A DNA stretch of 11,968 nt from Planctomycetales bacterium (GTDB taxonomy: Bacteria > Planctomycetota > Phycisphaerae > SM23-33): assembly GCA_030592655.1 (NCBI GenBank), contig JAUVIQ010000076.1, positions 1 through 11,968 on the forward strand. The letters run 5' to 3'. Positions 1 to 6,326 of the stretch are shown here, one piece after another. Position 1 is the first letter of the stretch. Each line of letters opens with the position of its first letter. Under the pieces are notes generated by a model, which did no database searches, was not told the origin of the DNA, and was given only the letters and a program-made list of their open reading frames with translations. A program made the position numbers and the translations under genes.

Positions 1-65
1 AAAACTCTTTACCTGAAATCAAGGATTACACAGACGTTTTATCCAGGTAATCAACTTAAACTGAG

Positions 66-178
66 CGAATACGTAGCACGGGCGTCCCTGGCTCGGTCGC
101 CGTGGCGAACGTCTCGCCCGTGCGGAAAAACAGAGAAAAACCACAAAATTCACGGGCGAGACGCCCGTGATACGTATT
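66..178. repeat. Short inverted-repeat element, about 110 bp
   Basis: The arms at 70-86 (TACGTAGCACGGGCGTC) and 160-176 (GACGCCCGTGATACGTA) are reverse complements apart from one base. A further inner copy, CGTCTCGCCCGTG at 110-122, is the exact reverse complement of 151-163. The spacer is A/T-rich around 126-150. The layout of two arms around a short core with no reading frame resembles a non-autonomous, MITE-like or REP-like interspersed element; calling it mobile is inference. It lies just beyond the 3' end of the minus-strand gene at 204-1377. Confidence 0.6.
120..170 (-). terminator. Rho-independent terminator for the minus-strand gene
   Basis: Read on the minus strand, a 9-bp stem (TCACGGGCG paired with CGCCCGTGA, 3-base loop) at 170-150 is followed by a T-rich tail containing TTTT, TTTTT and TTTTT runs down to about 125. 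It starts about 34 bases after the stop codon of the gene at 204. The stem is part of the inverted-repeat element at 66-178, so the element may have been co-opted as a terminator. Confidence 0.55.
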
Positions 179-203
179 TCTGTAAGATGGGCAAGGTTCG
201 GAA

Positions 204-931
204 TTACCAGGGCGCGGTGGGGATTTTCGAGCGGGGCGTGCTTCCAGACTTGCTCGGCGAACGCGTACGATACTTCCTCTCGACAAACTCGTCCAGCATC
301 ACAAAGGATTTCTCCAGTTTCTTCCGACGCTCCGCGAGTTTATTGATTTGTGGCTGGACCTTCGGAAGTATCCCATTGCGACGCGAGTAAGATGTCAACA
401 TCGCACCCCACTTGTAATTGGTTACGTAAAGCCGCTTTGACGTACTCCATACTTTATTGATGACTGCCCTTCTCTGGGCCAATGACATGAACCGATGTTT
501 AGGCCAAAACTTTCGTTTGCGGAGTTTTTCGACTTGTTTGATGCTTTTTTTGCAGGGTGGTTCGGCGACCTGCTCGTATCGTTTGATGAATGCGTTGATG
601 ATCGGAACGGCCTTCGCGTTGGCCTGCCTGGACTGGTGCGTCCTGGCAACGTCTATTATCCGCAACGACCCGATCAGTTCGGACATCAATCGTTCCGTCG
701 AACCGAGGCTGCTTAACTTCTCCATCACACTGTCAAGATGCTTCAATGCACATCGGGCGTAATCTTCTTTAGCCGCCCCCCAGGCGCTGTCGTTGGAAAC
801 AGGCTTCTTGTCCCGCAGGGGTTTACCGTTACCGGGACTGTAATAGATGCCTTTTTTGACGCATTTATAGACCTCGAGCAGGAACGAGGCGAACTTTATC
901 TTTTCCGAGGGACGATGGCGATATGCCCCCC
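204..931 (-). CDS. 3' part of a frame-split secreted protein gene (hypothetical)
   Basis: This frame is open from the stop at 204 up to the C8 tract at 926-933, where it meets the frame of the gene fragment at 865-1377. The first usable starts inside it are TTG at 746 and ATG at 725, and neither has a clear Shine-Dalgarno sequence, so it is unlikely to be an independent gene. The product is strongly basic and rich in Lys and Arg (for example KRYEQVAEPPCKKSIKQVEK), probably helical, with no family I recognise. Deleting one G from the run of eight fuses it to the upstream signal-peptide part, giving 390 residues in all. I see this as the C-terminal domain of that protein; function unknown. Confidence 0.6.
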
Positions 932-1377
932 CCGGCGGGGTTAAAGTCCCAATAACCCTCGATTCTGTCGTACAGGTTTGATCGGCGGAAGATTATTCGC
1001 TTTCTGCCCGGACCTGGACGCTTTTGGGCATACTTCAGGAGTTTTCTGACCGTAGTCTCGGCTGCAAGGTGGCTCCCAGCCCGCCGATACGCTTGCGATT
1101 GCAGCATCAGCACTTCCCAACAGAACGCGAAATCCCGCTTATCGTAGTCGATTCTCGCCGTTTTCCGGAGCAGATCGTTGTACTTACCGTCCTTGTACAG
1201 ATTGCGGAGGAGAACGACAAAATCGGACTCGCTGATTGACAAACCTGTCGTCGGCTGTCGATGCGCCTGGGTAGTGGTAGTGGATGTGGAGGTTGCGGAC
1301 TGCTCCTCACGCAAAGCTCCCGAACCTATTGCCCAAACCATGGCAACTGTGCAAATTATCACTATAAAACGAGGCAT
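865..1377 (-). CDS. 5' part of a frame-split gene: exported TPR-like hypothetical protein
   Basis: The ATG at 1377 opens a protein beginning MPRFIVIICTVAMVWAIGSG, a basic start and hydrophobic core typical of a signal peptide or N-terminal anchor. A Ser/Thr/Gln-rich linker (about residues 25-48) follows, then a helical stretch (about 50-120) with a tetratricopeptide-like look: KDGKYNDLL, FCWEVLMLQSQAYRRAG, AAETTVRKLLKY. After residue 148 the frame enters a run of eight G and then reads an unconvincing 22-residue tail to a stop at 865. The +1 frame instead continues to the stop at 204, so 204-1377 is best read as one gene interrupted here. The ribosome site is weak. It is divergent from the histidine kinase gene. 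Family and function are not recognised. Confidence 0.65.
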   Translation of the reverse strand: MPRFIVIICTVAMVWAIGSGALREEQSATSTSTTTTQAHRQPTTGLSISESDFVVLLRNLYKDGKYNDLLRKTARIDYDKRDFAFCWEVLMLQSQAYRRAGSHLAAETTVRKLLKYAQKRPGPGRKRIIFRRSNLYDRIEGYWDFNPAGGGISPSSLGKDKVRLVPARGL

Positions 1378-1783
1378 ATCTTATCGACCCCCATCCCCTT
1401 CTGCAAATACGCACGATACATTACATACCTTGTCATCGGCTGCAACAGGGTTATATCTTAACCAAGATTTTCCCTTTTCCAACATTATATAGCGTTTTTC
1501 GCATTTGTCCGGATTGATACCCTGAATTAAACACTACGTTCAGTGAATCGGGGCGGAATTTATTGAAAAAATATTTTCGCAAACCGAATTTCTATTGACA
1601 AAACAGGAGGTTGAGGATAGATTTACAATAGACGTAATGGATTAGCGGACTGGCACTTCATCCATAGATCATATCTTTTCGGTATCCGCAGGTTTACGTC
1701 GAATGCTTTTGTTGGACAAAGCAGCATATTATAAAGTCTGGTTTGTCGAATTATAGACACATCTCGCATCTCAGGTGTATGTA
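1378..1783. other. Divergent intergenic region
   Basis: About 400 bp between the minus-strand exported-protein gene and the plus-strand histidine kinase gene. It is more A/T-rich than the flanking genes and has no convincing ORF or RNA gene. It contains one good sigma-70-like promoter candidate facing the kinase (1595-1623) and scattered TATAAA or TTATAG boxes (around 1730 and 1751) without properly spaced -35 partners. I could not find a clear promoter for the minus-strand gene. Confidence 0.6.
1595..1623 (+). promoter_or_regulatory. Sigma-70-like promoter candidate for the histidine kinase
   Basis: A perfect -35 box TTGACA (1595-1600) is followed after exactly 17 bases by TAGATT (1618-1623), which matches the -10 consensus at 4 of 6 positions. 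It would leave a 5' leader of roughly 150 bases before the kinase start. Prediction only. Confidence 0.4.
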
Positions 1784-3460
1784 ATGGGTATTACCGTTGA
1801 AGTAATCCGGGGTCCTGATAAAGGCCGGGTCTTCCAAATCGGAACCGAAGCCGTTATCGGTCGTAAGAGCGAGTCCCTTCCTCTGGTCGATGGTACTGTT
1901 TCGCGTGAACATGCACGCCTGAGTATACACGATGATACCTGGACAATCGAAGATGCCGGTTCGGCAAACGGAACGTTCCTCAACGGTTCGCAAATAAAAA
2001 AAGCAACCCCTGTACATATTGGCGATCAGATTCGTTGCGGTGCGACTCTTCTGGTGTTCGGCGGTTCGGCTTCACGGGCGGTTCCGATGACGGCGAACGG
2101 ATCCGGCGGACACCAAACTGATGCCGCCATCGTGGCGACTGTCCCTGCCAATGACGATTCGATAATCATCCCCACGCCCGAAGCCGGCGCAGAAGCCATC
2201 GAAAACCTCCGCATCCTTTACAACCTCACTACGGAACTGACGTCCGTCTTCGACCTGGATACACTGTTGCAGCGAACCCTGAATGTAATATTCAAGATCG
2301 TCCCCGCCGACCACGCTTTTATCCTCATGGTCGGCAAAGACGGTCGGTTTATCCCCAAGGCCGCCAGGTACCGTAACGCACTGACGACCGATCCCGATAA
2401 TGAATCATCGGTAAAACTCGACGCTCTTGACATCTCCACCATTCCTATCAGCCGGACCATTATCAACGAGGTTCTGACCAAACAGGTCGGGGTATTGAGT
2501 TCCAATGCTATGCGTGACAAGCGTTTCGATCCCGGAAAGAGCGTCCATGAATACGGGATTCGTTCCGCCATTTGCGCACCGATAAAGGGTCTGGACAAAA
2601 TCCTCGGCGTCATCCACGTTGACTGCGGCGTTTCCGACCACATTTACTCAACGGAACAATTACGCCTTCTGACCGCCATCGGTTACCAGACCGGTCTTGC
2701 AGCGGAAAACGTCAGACTATACGAAGCCGCTGTTAAAAGTGAACGATTGGCCGCCATTGGAGAGACCGTCGCCTTTCTCAGTCACCACATCAAAAACATC
2801 CTTCAGGGGCTTCTCGGCGGGACTGATATTGTGGAAAAAGCCGTTACTGAAGGTAACGCCGACAAGGCCGCTGAAGCCTGGCCTGTTGTCCGTCGCAACC
2901 TGGACCGAATCAATACCGTTATCCTGAACATGCTGGCGTTTTCCAGACCCAAGCAGCCGCTTCGGGAATTGGTCAATGTCGATTATATCATCAACGAGTG
3001 TATCGAACTGATGACACCTTATGCAGACGAGCGAGGCGTGGCAATAATGAGGGACCTCAACGACCTGCCGGAGATACCGGCGGATCCGACCGGGTTGCAC
3101 CAGGCGATACTGAACCTTATGACTAACGCACTCGATGCCGTCAGTGATGATACCGGAATCATTACCATCACAAGCCGGTCCGATCCCACTAACAACAAGA
3201 TTGTCGTAAGCGTCGCCGACAACGGCGTCGGAATCGAGTCTGAACAGATCGACTGGATTTTCGACATCTTCCACTCGACTAAGGGGCAGAAAGGCACAGG
3301 ACTGGGGCTGGCAGTAGCGAAAAAAGTCATCGACGAACACGGCGGGAAAATTGATGTAACCTCAACGACCGGAGAGGGAACAACCTTCAACGTAACGCTT
3401 CCAACCCAGGTGGATGAACTCCGCTCACCAGACGATACGCATACCGCAAGCTCGGCTTGA
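1784..3460 (+). CDS. FHA-GAF sensor histidine kinase, cytosolic
   Basis: A complete soluble sensor kinase; residues here are counted from the in-frame GTG at 1775, while the ATG at 1784 (residue 4, MGITVEVIRG) is preferred as the start. Neither start has a strong ribosome site. Residues 5-97 form an FHA phosphothreonine-binding domain (GRKSES, VSREHARL, AGSANGTFLNG). After a Gly/Ala linker comes a GAF domain at about 145-315. The phosphoacceptor H box reads LSHHIKNIL, with H337 the likely acceptor. The ATPase domain has an N box (HQAILNLMTNALDAV, N447/N451), G1 box (DNGVGI, 482-487), F box (IFDIF) and G2 box (GTGLGLAVAKK, 507-516). No membrane segment or receiver domain is present, and no response regulator is encoded in the window, so it is an orphan kinase here. 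Joining FHA to a kinase suggests input from Ser/Thr phosphorylation (inference). Signal and partner unknown. Confidence 0.93.
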   Translation: MGITVEVIRGPDKGRVFQIGTEAVIGRKSESLPLVDGTVSREHARLSIHDDTWTIEDAGSANGTFLNGSQIKKATPVHIGDQIRCGATLLVFGGSASRAVPMTANGSGGHQTDAAIVATVPANDDSIIIPTPEAGAEAIENLRILYNLTTELTSVFDLDTLLQRTLNVIFKIVPADHAFILMVGKDGRFIPKAARYRNALTTDPDNESSVKLDALDISTIPISRTIINEVLTKQVGVLSSNAMRDKRFDPGKSVHEYGIRSAICAPIKGLDKILGVIHVDCGVSDHIYSTEQLRLLTAIGYQTGLAAENVRLYEAAVKSERLAAIGETVAFLSHHIKNILQGLLGGTDIVEKAVTEGNADKAAEAWPVVRRNLDRINTVILNMLAFSRPKQPLRELVNVDYIINECIELMTPYADERGVAIMRDLNDLPEIPADPTGLHQAILNLMTNALDAVSDDTGIITITSRSDPTNNKIVVSVADNGVGIESEQIDWIFDIFHSTKGQKGTGLGLAVAKKVIDEHGGKIDVTSTTGEGTTFNVTLPTQVDELRSPDDTHTASSA

Positions 3461-3480
3461 TCGTGTTCCGGTATTCGTGC

Positions 3481-3509
3481 TCGACAAAACGGTACTGATT
3501 GGATAGTAT
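3481..3509 (+). promoter_or_regulatory. Sigma-70-like promoter candidate for the M42 peptidase
   Basis: TCGACA (3481-3486, 5 of 6 to TTGACA), a 17-base spacer, then TAGTAT (3504-3509, 4 of 6 to TATAAT). It lies in the 88-bp gap after the kinase stop, about 40 bases before the peptidase start, so the peptidase may be transcribed on its own. Confidence 0.35.
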
Positions 3510-3548
3510 GCTCCGACGGTTAAGACATTCTGACGAGGAGAAAAGCAA

Positions 3549-3950
3549 ATGCGTAAAGAATCACTTGAGTTTCTGAAGGAATTACTGACCACGCCGAGTC
3601 CGGCGGGATTCGAATCGTCAGGACAGAAAATCTGGTGCGACTACGCCGGACAATTCGCCGACGAGGTCCACACAGACGCTTACGGTAACGCTGTGGCTGT
3701 ACTGAATCCCGGAGGCGACCCGAAGATCATGCTCGACGGGCACGCCGACGAGATAGGACTGATGGTCAAACACATCGACGAGAAAGGCTTCATCTATTTT
3801 CAGCAGATCGGCGGAGTGGACCCCGCCCTTGTCCGCGGAAAGCGGGTCAACATTCACACATCCGGGGGTATCGTCCGCGGCGTAACGGGCGCGACGGCCA
3901 TCCACCTCCGAAAACGCGAAAAGGAACCCAAGGCCCCCAAGATGCACTAG
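3549..3950 (+). CDS. M42-family aminopeptidase/endoglucanase-like metallopeptidase, N-terminal part (ends at internal TAG)
   Basis: The ATG at 3549 follows a good ribosome site (GAGGAG at about 3535). The protein begins like M42 glutamyl/leucyl aminopeptidases (FrvX/CelM-like): LLTTPSPAGFE near the N-terminus, then IMLDGHADEIGLMV, where H65 and D67 form the HxD metal-ligand motif. It continues into the segment normally ending K(M/I)H(E/D)LFIDIG, but reads KMH followed by TAG at 3948-3950. The very next codons, in the same frame, encode LFIDI and the rest of the enzyme. M42 enzymes are usually about 340-370 residues; 133 residues cannot be active alone. A single G-to-T change (GAG to TAG) would explain it. 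Either a recent nonsense mutation, a sequencing error, or stop readthrough. Confidence 0.85.
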   Translation: MRKESLEFLKELLTTPSPAGFESSGQKIWCDYAGQFADEVHTDAYGNAVAVLNPGGDPKIMLDGHADEIGLMVKHIDEKGFIYFQQIGGVDPALVRGKRVNIHTSGGIVRGVTGATAIHLRKREKEPKAPKMH

Positions 3951-4622
3951 TTGTTCATCGACATCGTCGCATCCAGCCAGAAAGCCGCCGCTAAGAAAGT
4001 GTCTGTGGGCGACCCGATTACATTCGCTGATGATTTCGAGGTGCTAAATGGTAACGTGGCTGTCGCCAGGGCATTTGACGACCGCGTGGGGACCTGGGCG
4101 GTGATAGAGGCGCTGCGCTTGGCAGCCGGGGGCAGGGTTAAACTAAAATGCGCGATATATGCGTGCAGTTCGGTCCAGGAAGAGATGGGTCTGCACGGCG
4201 CTGCAATGAGCGTCGCCAACGTCAGGCCCGACGCTGCAATCGCCGTAGATGTAACCCACGCCACCGATACGCCCGGAATCGAAATCAAACAGCACGGCGA
4301 AATCAAGATGGGCAAAGGCCCGACTGTCAGCATCGGGCGGGAAAACCATCCCGTGCTGACCGACCGGCTCCGTAAGATCGCCAAACAGAAGAAGATCGAC
4401 GTGCAGATCGAGACCTTCAGCCTGACCGGCGGGACCAATGCCTACGCCATCTGGACCAAGCAGGGCGGCGTGCCGTCGGCCATTCTCAGCATACCCAACC
4501 GATACATGCACACAACCGTCGAAATGCTCGACCTGAAAGACCTTCAGCGAACCGCCGACCTGCTGGCGGCATTCTGCCTCGACATCAAAAAAGGCGAACG
4601 ATTCAAAGTAAAAGTGCAGTAG
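3951..4622 (+). CDS. M42-family metallopeptidase, C-terminal part (downstream of internal TAG)
   Basis: The frame continues without a gap after the amber codon to a TAG stop at 4620-4622. The first possible start is TTG at 3951, with no ribosome site, so independent translation is doubtful. It carries the rest of the active site (numbers for the joined 357-codon frame): the bridging metal Asp in FDDRVG (D177/D178), the catalytic and metal-binding pair in SVQEEMGLHG (E211/E212), D234 in AIAVDVTHATDTPG, and H321 in IPNRYMHTTVE. GGTNAYAI replaces the more usual GGTDAGAI. All essential residues are kept, so decay, if real, is recent. Family members are cobalt- or zinc-dependent dodecameric (TET) peptidases that trim short peptides in the cytosol. 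The 3' end overlaps the convergent lipoprotein gene by 20 bp. Confidence 0.85.
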   Translation: MFIDIVASSQKAAAKKVSVGDPITFADDFEVLNGNVAVARAFDDRVGTWAVIEALRLAAGGRVKLKCAIYACSSVQEEMGLHGAAMSVANVRPDAAIAVDVTHATDTPGIEIKQHGEIKMGKGPTVSIGRENHPVLTDRLRKIAKQKKIDVQIETFSLTGGTNAYAIWTKQGGVPSAILSIPNRYMHTTVEMLDLKDLQRTADLLAAFCLDIKKGERFKVKVQ

Positions 4623-5382
4623 CCGGTAGCCGGTGGTCAGTAGCCCGTTTAGCCGCCGACGCCTGCCCCTTGGGGGGTGCGTCGGCGCAAGGCTTCTTTT
4701 CAATCTCTATCTCAATGCAGGGCATGACGATCTTGCCGACAACAGAGACGAGCCGACCTTTGCGGTAGTTCTTTCCCCATATGTAGGTCGCCTTCAATCT
4801 GTAACGTCCGGGCCTGTCGCCGTGTTCCCATTGAACCCGCCTTTTGTGAAGAATAATGGGGTCGCCTTTCTGCGCCTCCGCCAATTGTTGTTGTTGCCCC
4901 CTTAATGTCGCTCGCAGCTTTTCGATGCAGGTGAAAGCAACAATCGGCGCCACAAAAACCTGGTTCGGCAGCATAAACGGCCTGCAACATCGTCCTCCAC
5001 TAATAAGTATTCTGCGGTGCATGACAATATAAGGAATGGCGGGTTCGACAGCCTCGGCCGTAATCATTGTATTTGTTTCCGGATGTTCCGGATATGCGTC
5101 TGGCCGATAGATCATCGGATGGATTCCAGGCTCCTCGAAAGCCTTTCGTTCCTTGCTGACGTTCTGAAATTCCAGCCTCAGATGGATTTCCTCCCCTGCC
5201 ACGTATTTTGCCTTTTCGGAGACTATGCGTGCCCGCAGGCCGTTGACCGGTTCGCTCCACTTACCTTGAAAGGCTGCTTTTTTCACCGGCTGGGTTTTGA
5301 GTGCCTTCTTGTCTGCGGCACATCCGACCATCCCTATCATCAGAACAGCCGCTAACCCTCGGATAAGTATGCGTTTCATCAT
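4603..5382 (-). CDS. Lipoprotein of unknown function
   Basis: The start is ATG at 5382: AAGGA lies six bases upstream and the protein then begins MMKRILIRGLAAVLMIGMVG followed by Cys, a classical lipoprotein signal with the lipobox GMVG-C. A longer frame to 5439 exists but would put 19 residues before the signal. The mature part starts AADKKALKTQPVKK. The segments RIVSEKAKYVAGEEIHLRLEFQN and PGRYRLKATYIWGKN look like the strands of an Ig-like beta sandwich seen in many secreted planctomycete proteins (inference). The final 30 or so residues are encoded by the hairpin and heptamer repeats at 4620-4687, so the original C-terminus was probably near EIEIEKK and the tail was acquired. It converges on and overlaps the peptidase gene by 20 bp. 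Function unknown; likely membrane-anchored. Confidence 0.75.
   Translation of the reverse strand: MMKRILIRGLAAVLMIGMVGCAADKKALKTQPVKKAAFQGKWSEPVNGLRARIVSEKAKYVAGEEIHLRLEFQNVSKERKAFEEPGIHPMIYRPDAYPEHPETNTMITAEAVEPAIPYIVMHRRILISGGRCCRPFMLPNQVFVAPIVAFTCIEKLRATLRGQQQQLAEAQKGDPIILHKRRVQWEHGDRPGRYRLKATYIWGKNYRKGRLVSVVGKIVMPCIEIEIEKKPCADAPPKGQASAAKRATDHRLPATALLL
4620..4647 (+). repeat. Degenerate 7-bp tandem repeat at the M42 stop codon
   Basis: Four consecutive heptamers, TAGCCGG, TAGCCGG, TGGTCAG and TAGCCCG, begin exactly at the TAG stop of the peptidase gene. The same DNA, read on the other strand, encodes the last residues of the lipoprotein (TDHRLPATALLL). Confidence 0.5.
4654..4687 (+). terminator. 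Strong hairpin, possible terminator of the M42 gene
   Basis: A 9-bp perfect stem (CGCCGACGC at 4654-4662 with GCGTCGGCG at 4679-4687) has an inner CCCC/GGGG pairing. On the plus strand it is followed by CAAGGCTTCTTTTC, a T-rich but not immediate tail. It lies about 30 bases past the peptidase stop and inside the antisense 3' end of the lipoprotein gene. It could equally be a palindromic repeat unit. Confidence 0.4.
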
Positions 5383-5503
5383 TCTGTTTCCTTTGCTACA
5401 AAGTTGGTCTCTTATTCTTATGGTTTTGACGCACTGCAAGCCGGAAAGTTCCCATCAACAATAGATGCTTTCAGATGAAACTGAAGCGTACTAGAATATC
5501 CTC

Positions 5504-6232
5504 ATGAAACTGACCGGCAAAATCGCTTTGGTAACGGGCGCTGCCCATCGTATCGGACGGGCAATCGCCCTTGCCCTGGTCCGCGCCGGCACTGACATCG
5601 CCCTGCACTACAACCGCTCTTCCGACGAAGCCCGCGCAACGGCTGACGAAATCGCCGCAACGGGCAGGCGGGTTGAGATATTTCAGACCGACCTGGCCAA
5701 GCCCGAACAAATCGCCGAGATGTTCGGTGCGGTTTCGGAAAAATTCGGACGATTGGATATTCTGGTCAATAACGCCGCCATATTCGAACGCACGCCGATA
5801 GAAACGCTATCGACTGAACAGTGGGACGCGCAGATGAACCTCAACGCCCGCGCAGCCGCTCTGTGCATCCGCCACGCCCTGCCGCTAATGTCCAATGGAG
5901 GAACCATTATCAATATCACCGACATCGCAGCCGAAGCCGGTTGGGCGGGATACCCCGCATATTGTGCATCCAAAGCCGCACTGCTGGGACTGACCAAAAG
6001 CGCCGCCAAAGCACTGGCAGCGAGAAACATCCGCGTCAACGCCGTTGCGCCGGGCGCAATCCTCTGGACCAATGACACTTCGGAGGCGGAAAAACAGACC
6101 GTTTTAGACAAGATTCCTTTGAAGCGTCCTGGTTGCCCCGACGACATCGCTGAAGCGGTGGTATTCCTCGCCGGCCAGGATTACATCACAGGACAGACCC
6201 TCCGCATCGACGGCGGACGGTATATGGGATAA
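5504..6232 (+). CDS. Short-chain dehydrogenase, pteridine reductase-like (FolM/PTR1 type)
   Basis: A 242-residue SDR with a complete Rossmann fold. The cofactor motif is TGAAHRIG (11-18), the TGxxxRxG variant with Arg typical of pteridine reductases and preferring NADPH. NNAA is at 89-92. The active site reads NITD at 137-140, then YxxxK at Y153/K157; Asp140 replaces the usual SDR Ser and sits 13 residues before Tyr, as in Leishmania PTR1 (D181, Y194, K198). This points to dihydrobiopterin or dihydromonapterin/dihydrofolate reduction, although a general SDR role cannot be excluded. There is no Shine-Dalgarno sequence; TAGAAT at 5492-5497 lies where a -10 box would start transcription almost at the ATG, so a leaderless message is possible. 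A double hairpin separates it from nadB. Confidence 0.85.
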   Translation: MKLTGKIALVTGAAHRIGRAIALALVRAGTDIALHYNRSSDEARATADEIAATGRRVEIFQTDLAKPEQIAEMFGAVSEKFGRLDILVNNAAIFERTPIETLSTEQWDAQMNLNARAAALCIRHALPLMSNGGTIINITDIAAEAGWAGYPAYCASKAALLGLTKSAAKALAARNIRVNAVAPGAILWTNDTSEAEKQTVLDKIPLKRPGCPDDIAEAVVFLAGQDYITGQTLRIDGGRYMG

Positions 6233-6235
6233 AAT

Positions 6236-6283
6236 CGGGTGCCGTGGTCGCGGCACCCGCAAAAAGGCTCCTGACCCCTTTTT
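6236..6283 (+). terminator. Double hairpin terminator after the SDR gene
   Basis: Three bases after the SDR stop, a 9-bp perfect stem (CGGGTGCCG at 6236-6244 with CGGCACCCG at 6251-6259) is followed by a second one, AAAAAGG at 6261-6267 with CCTTTTT at 6277-6283, ending in a T run and then CGTTTGTT. The second hairpin supplies the T tract. Likely intrinsic termination between SDR and nadB. Confidence 0.55.
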
Positions 6284-6289
6284 CGTTTG

Positions 6290-6316
6290 TTGCAATTGCC
6301 GCCGTGGTGTTATAGT
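6290..6316 (+). promoter_or_regulatory. Weak promoter candidate for nadB
   Basis: TTGCAA (6290-6295) and TATAGT (6311-6316, 5 of 6 to TATAAT) are separated by 15 bases, shorter than ideal. The -10 box ends 10 bases before the nadB ATG and there is no ribosome site, so a nearly leaderless transcript is suggested. No riboswitch-like structure is seen in the 94-bp gap. Confidence 0.3.
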
Positions 6317-6326
6317 AACGCCGATT

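Noticed and set aside
2717..3340. 207-residue minus-strand frame inside the histidine kinase
   Set aside because: Antisense to the HisKA/ATPase domains, which are fully conserved; composition typical of a mirror frame.
3948..3950. UAG recoding (pyrrolysine or a changed genetic code)
   Set aside because: UAG also ends this gene at 4620 and the URO-D gene at 9750, and M42 enzymes use ordinary acidic residues at this position; no supporting tRNA or pyl gene is in the window.
4143..4703. 186-residue minus-strand frame across the end of the M42 gene
   Set aside because: Antisense to conserved M42 active-site coding sequence and in conflict with the convergent lipoprotein; no recognisable domain.
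6236..6326. NAD-type riboswitch in front of nadB
   Set aside because: The gap holds only the terminator hairpins and a promoter-like sequence; no aptamer-like conserved structure could be recognised.
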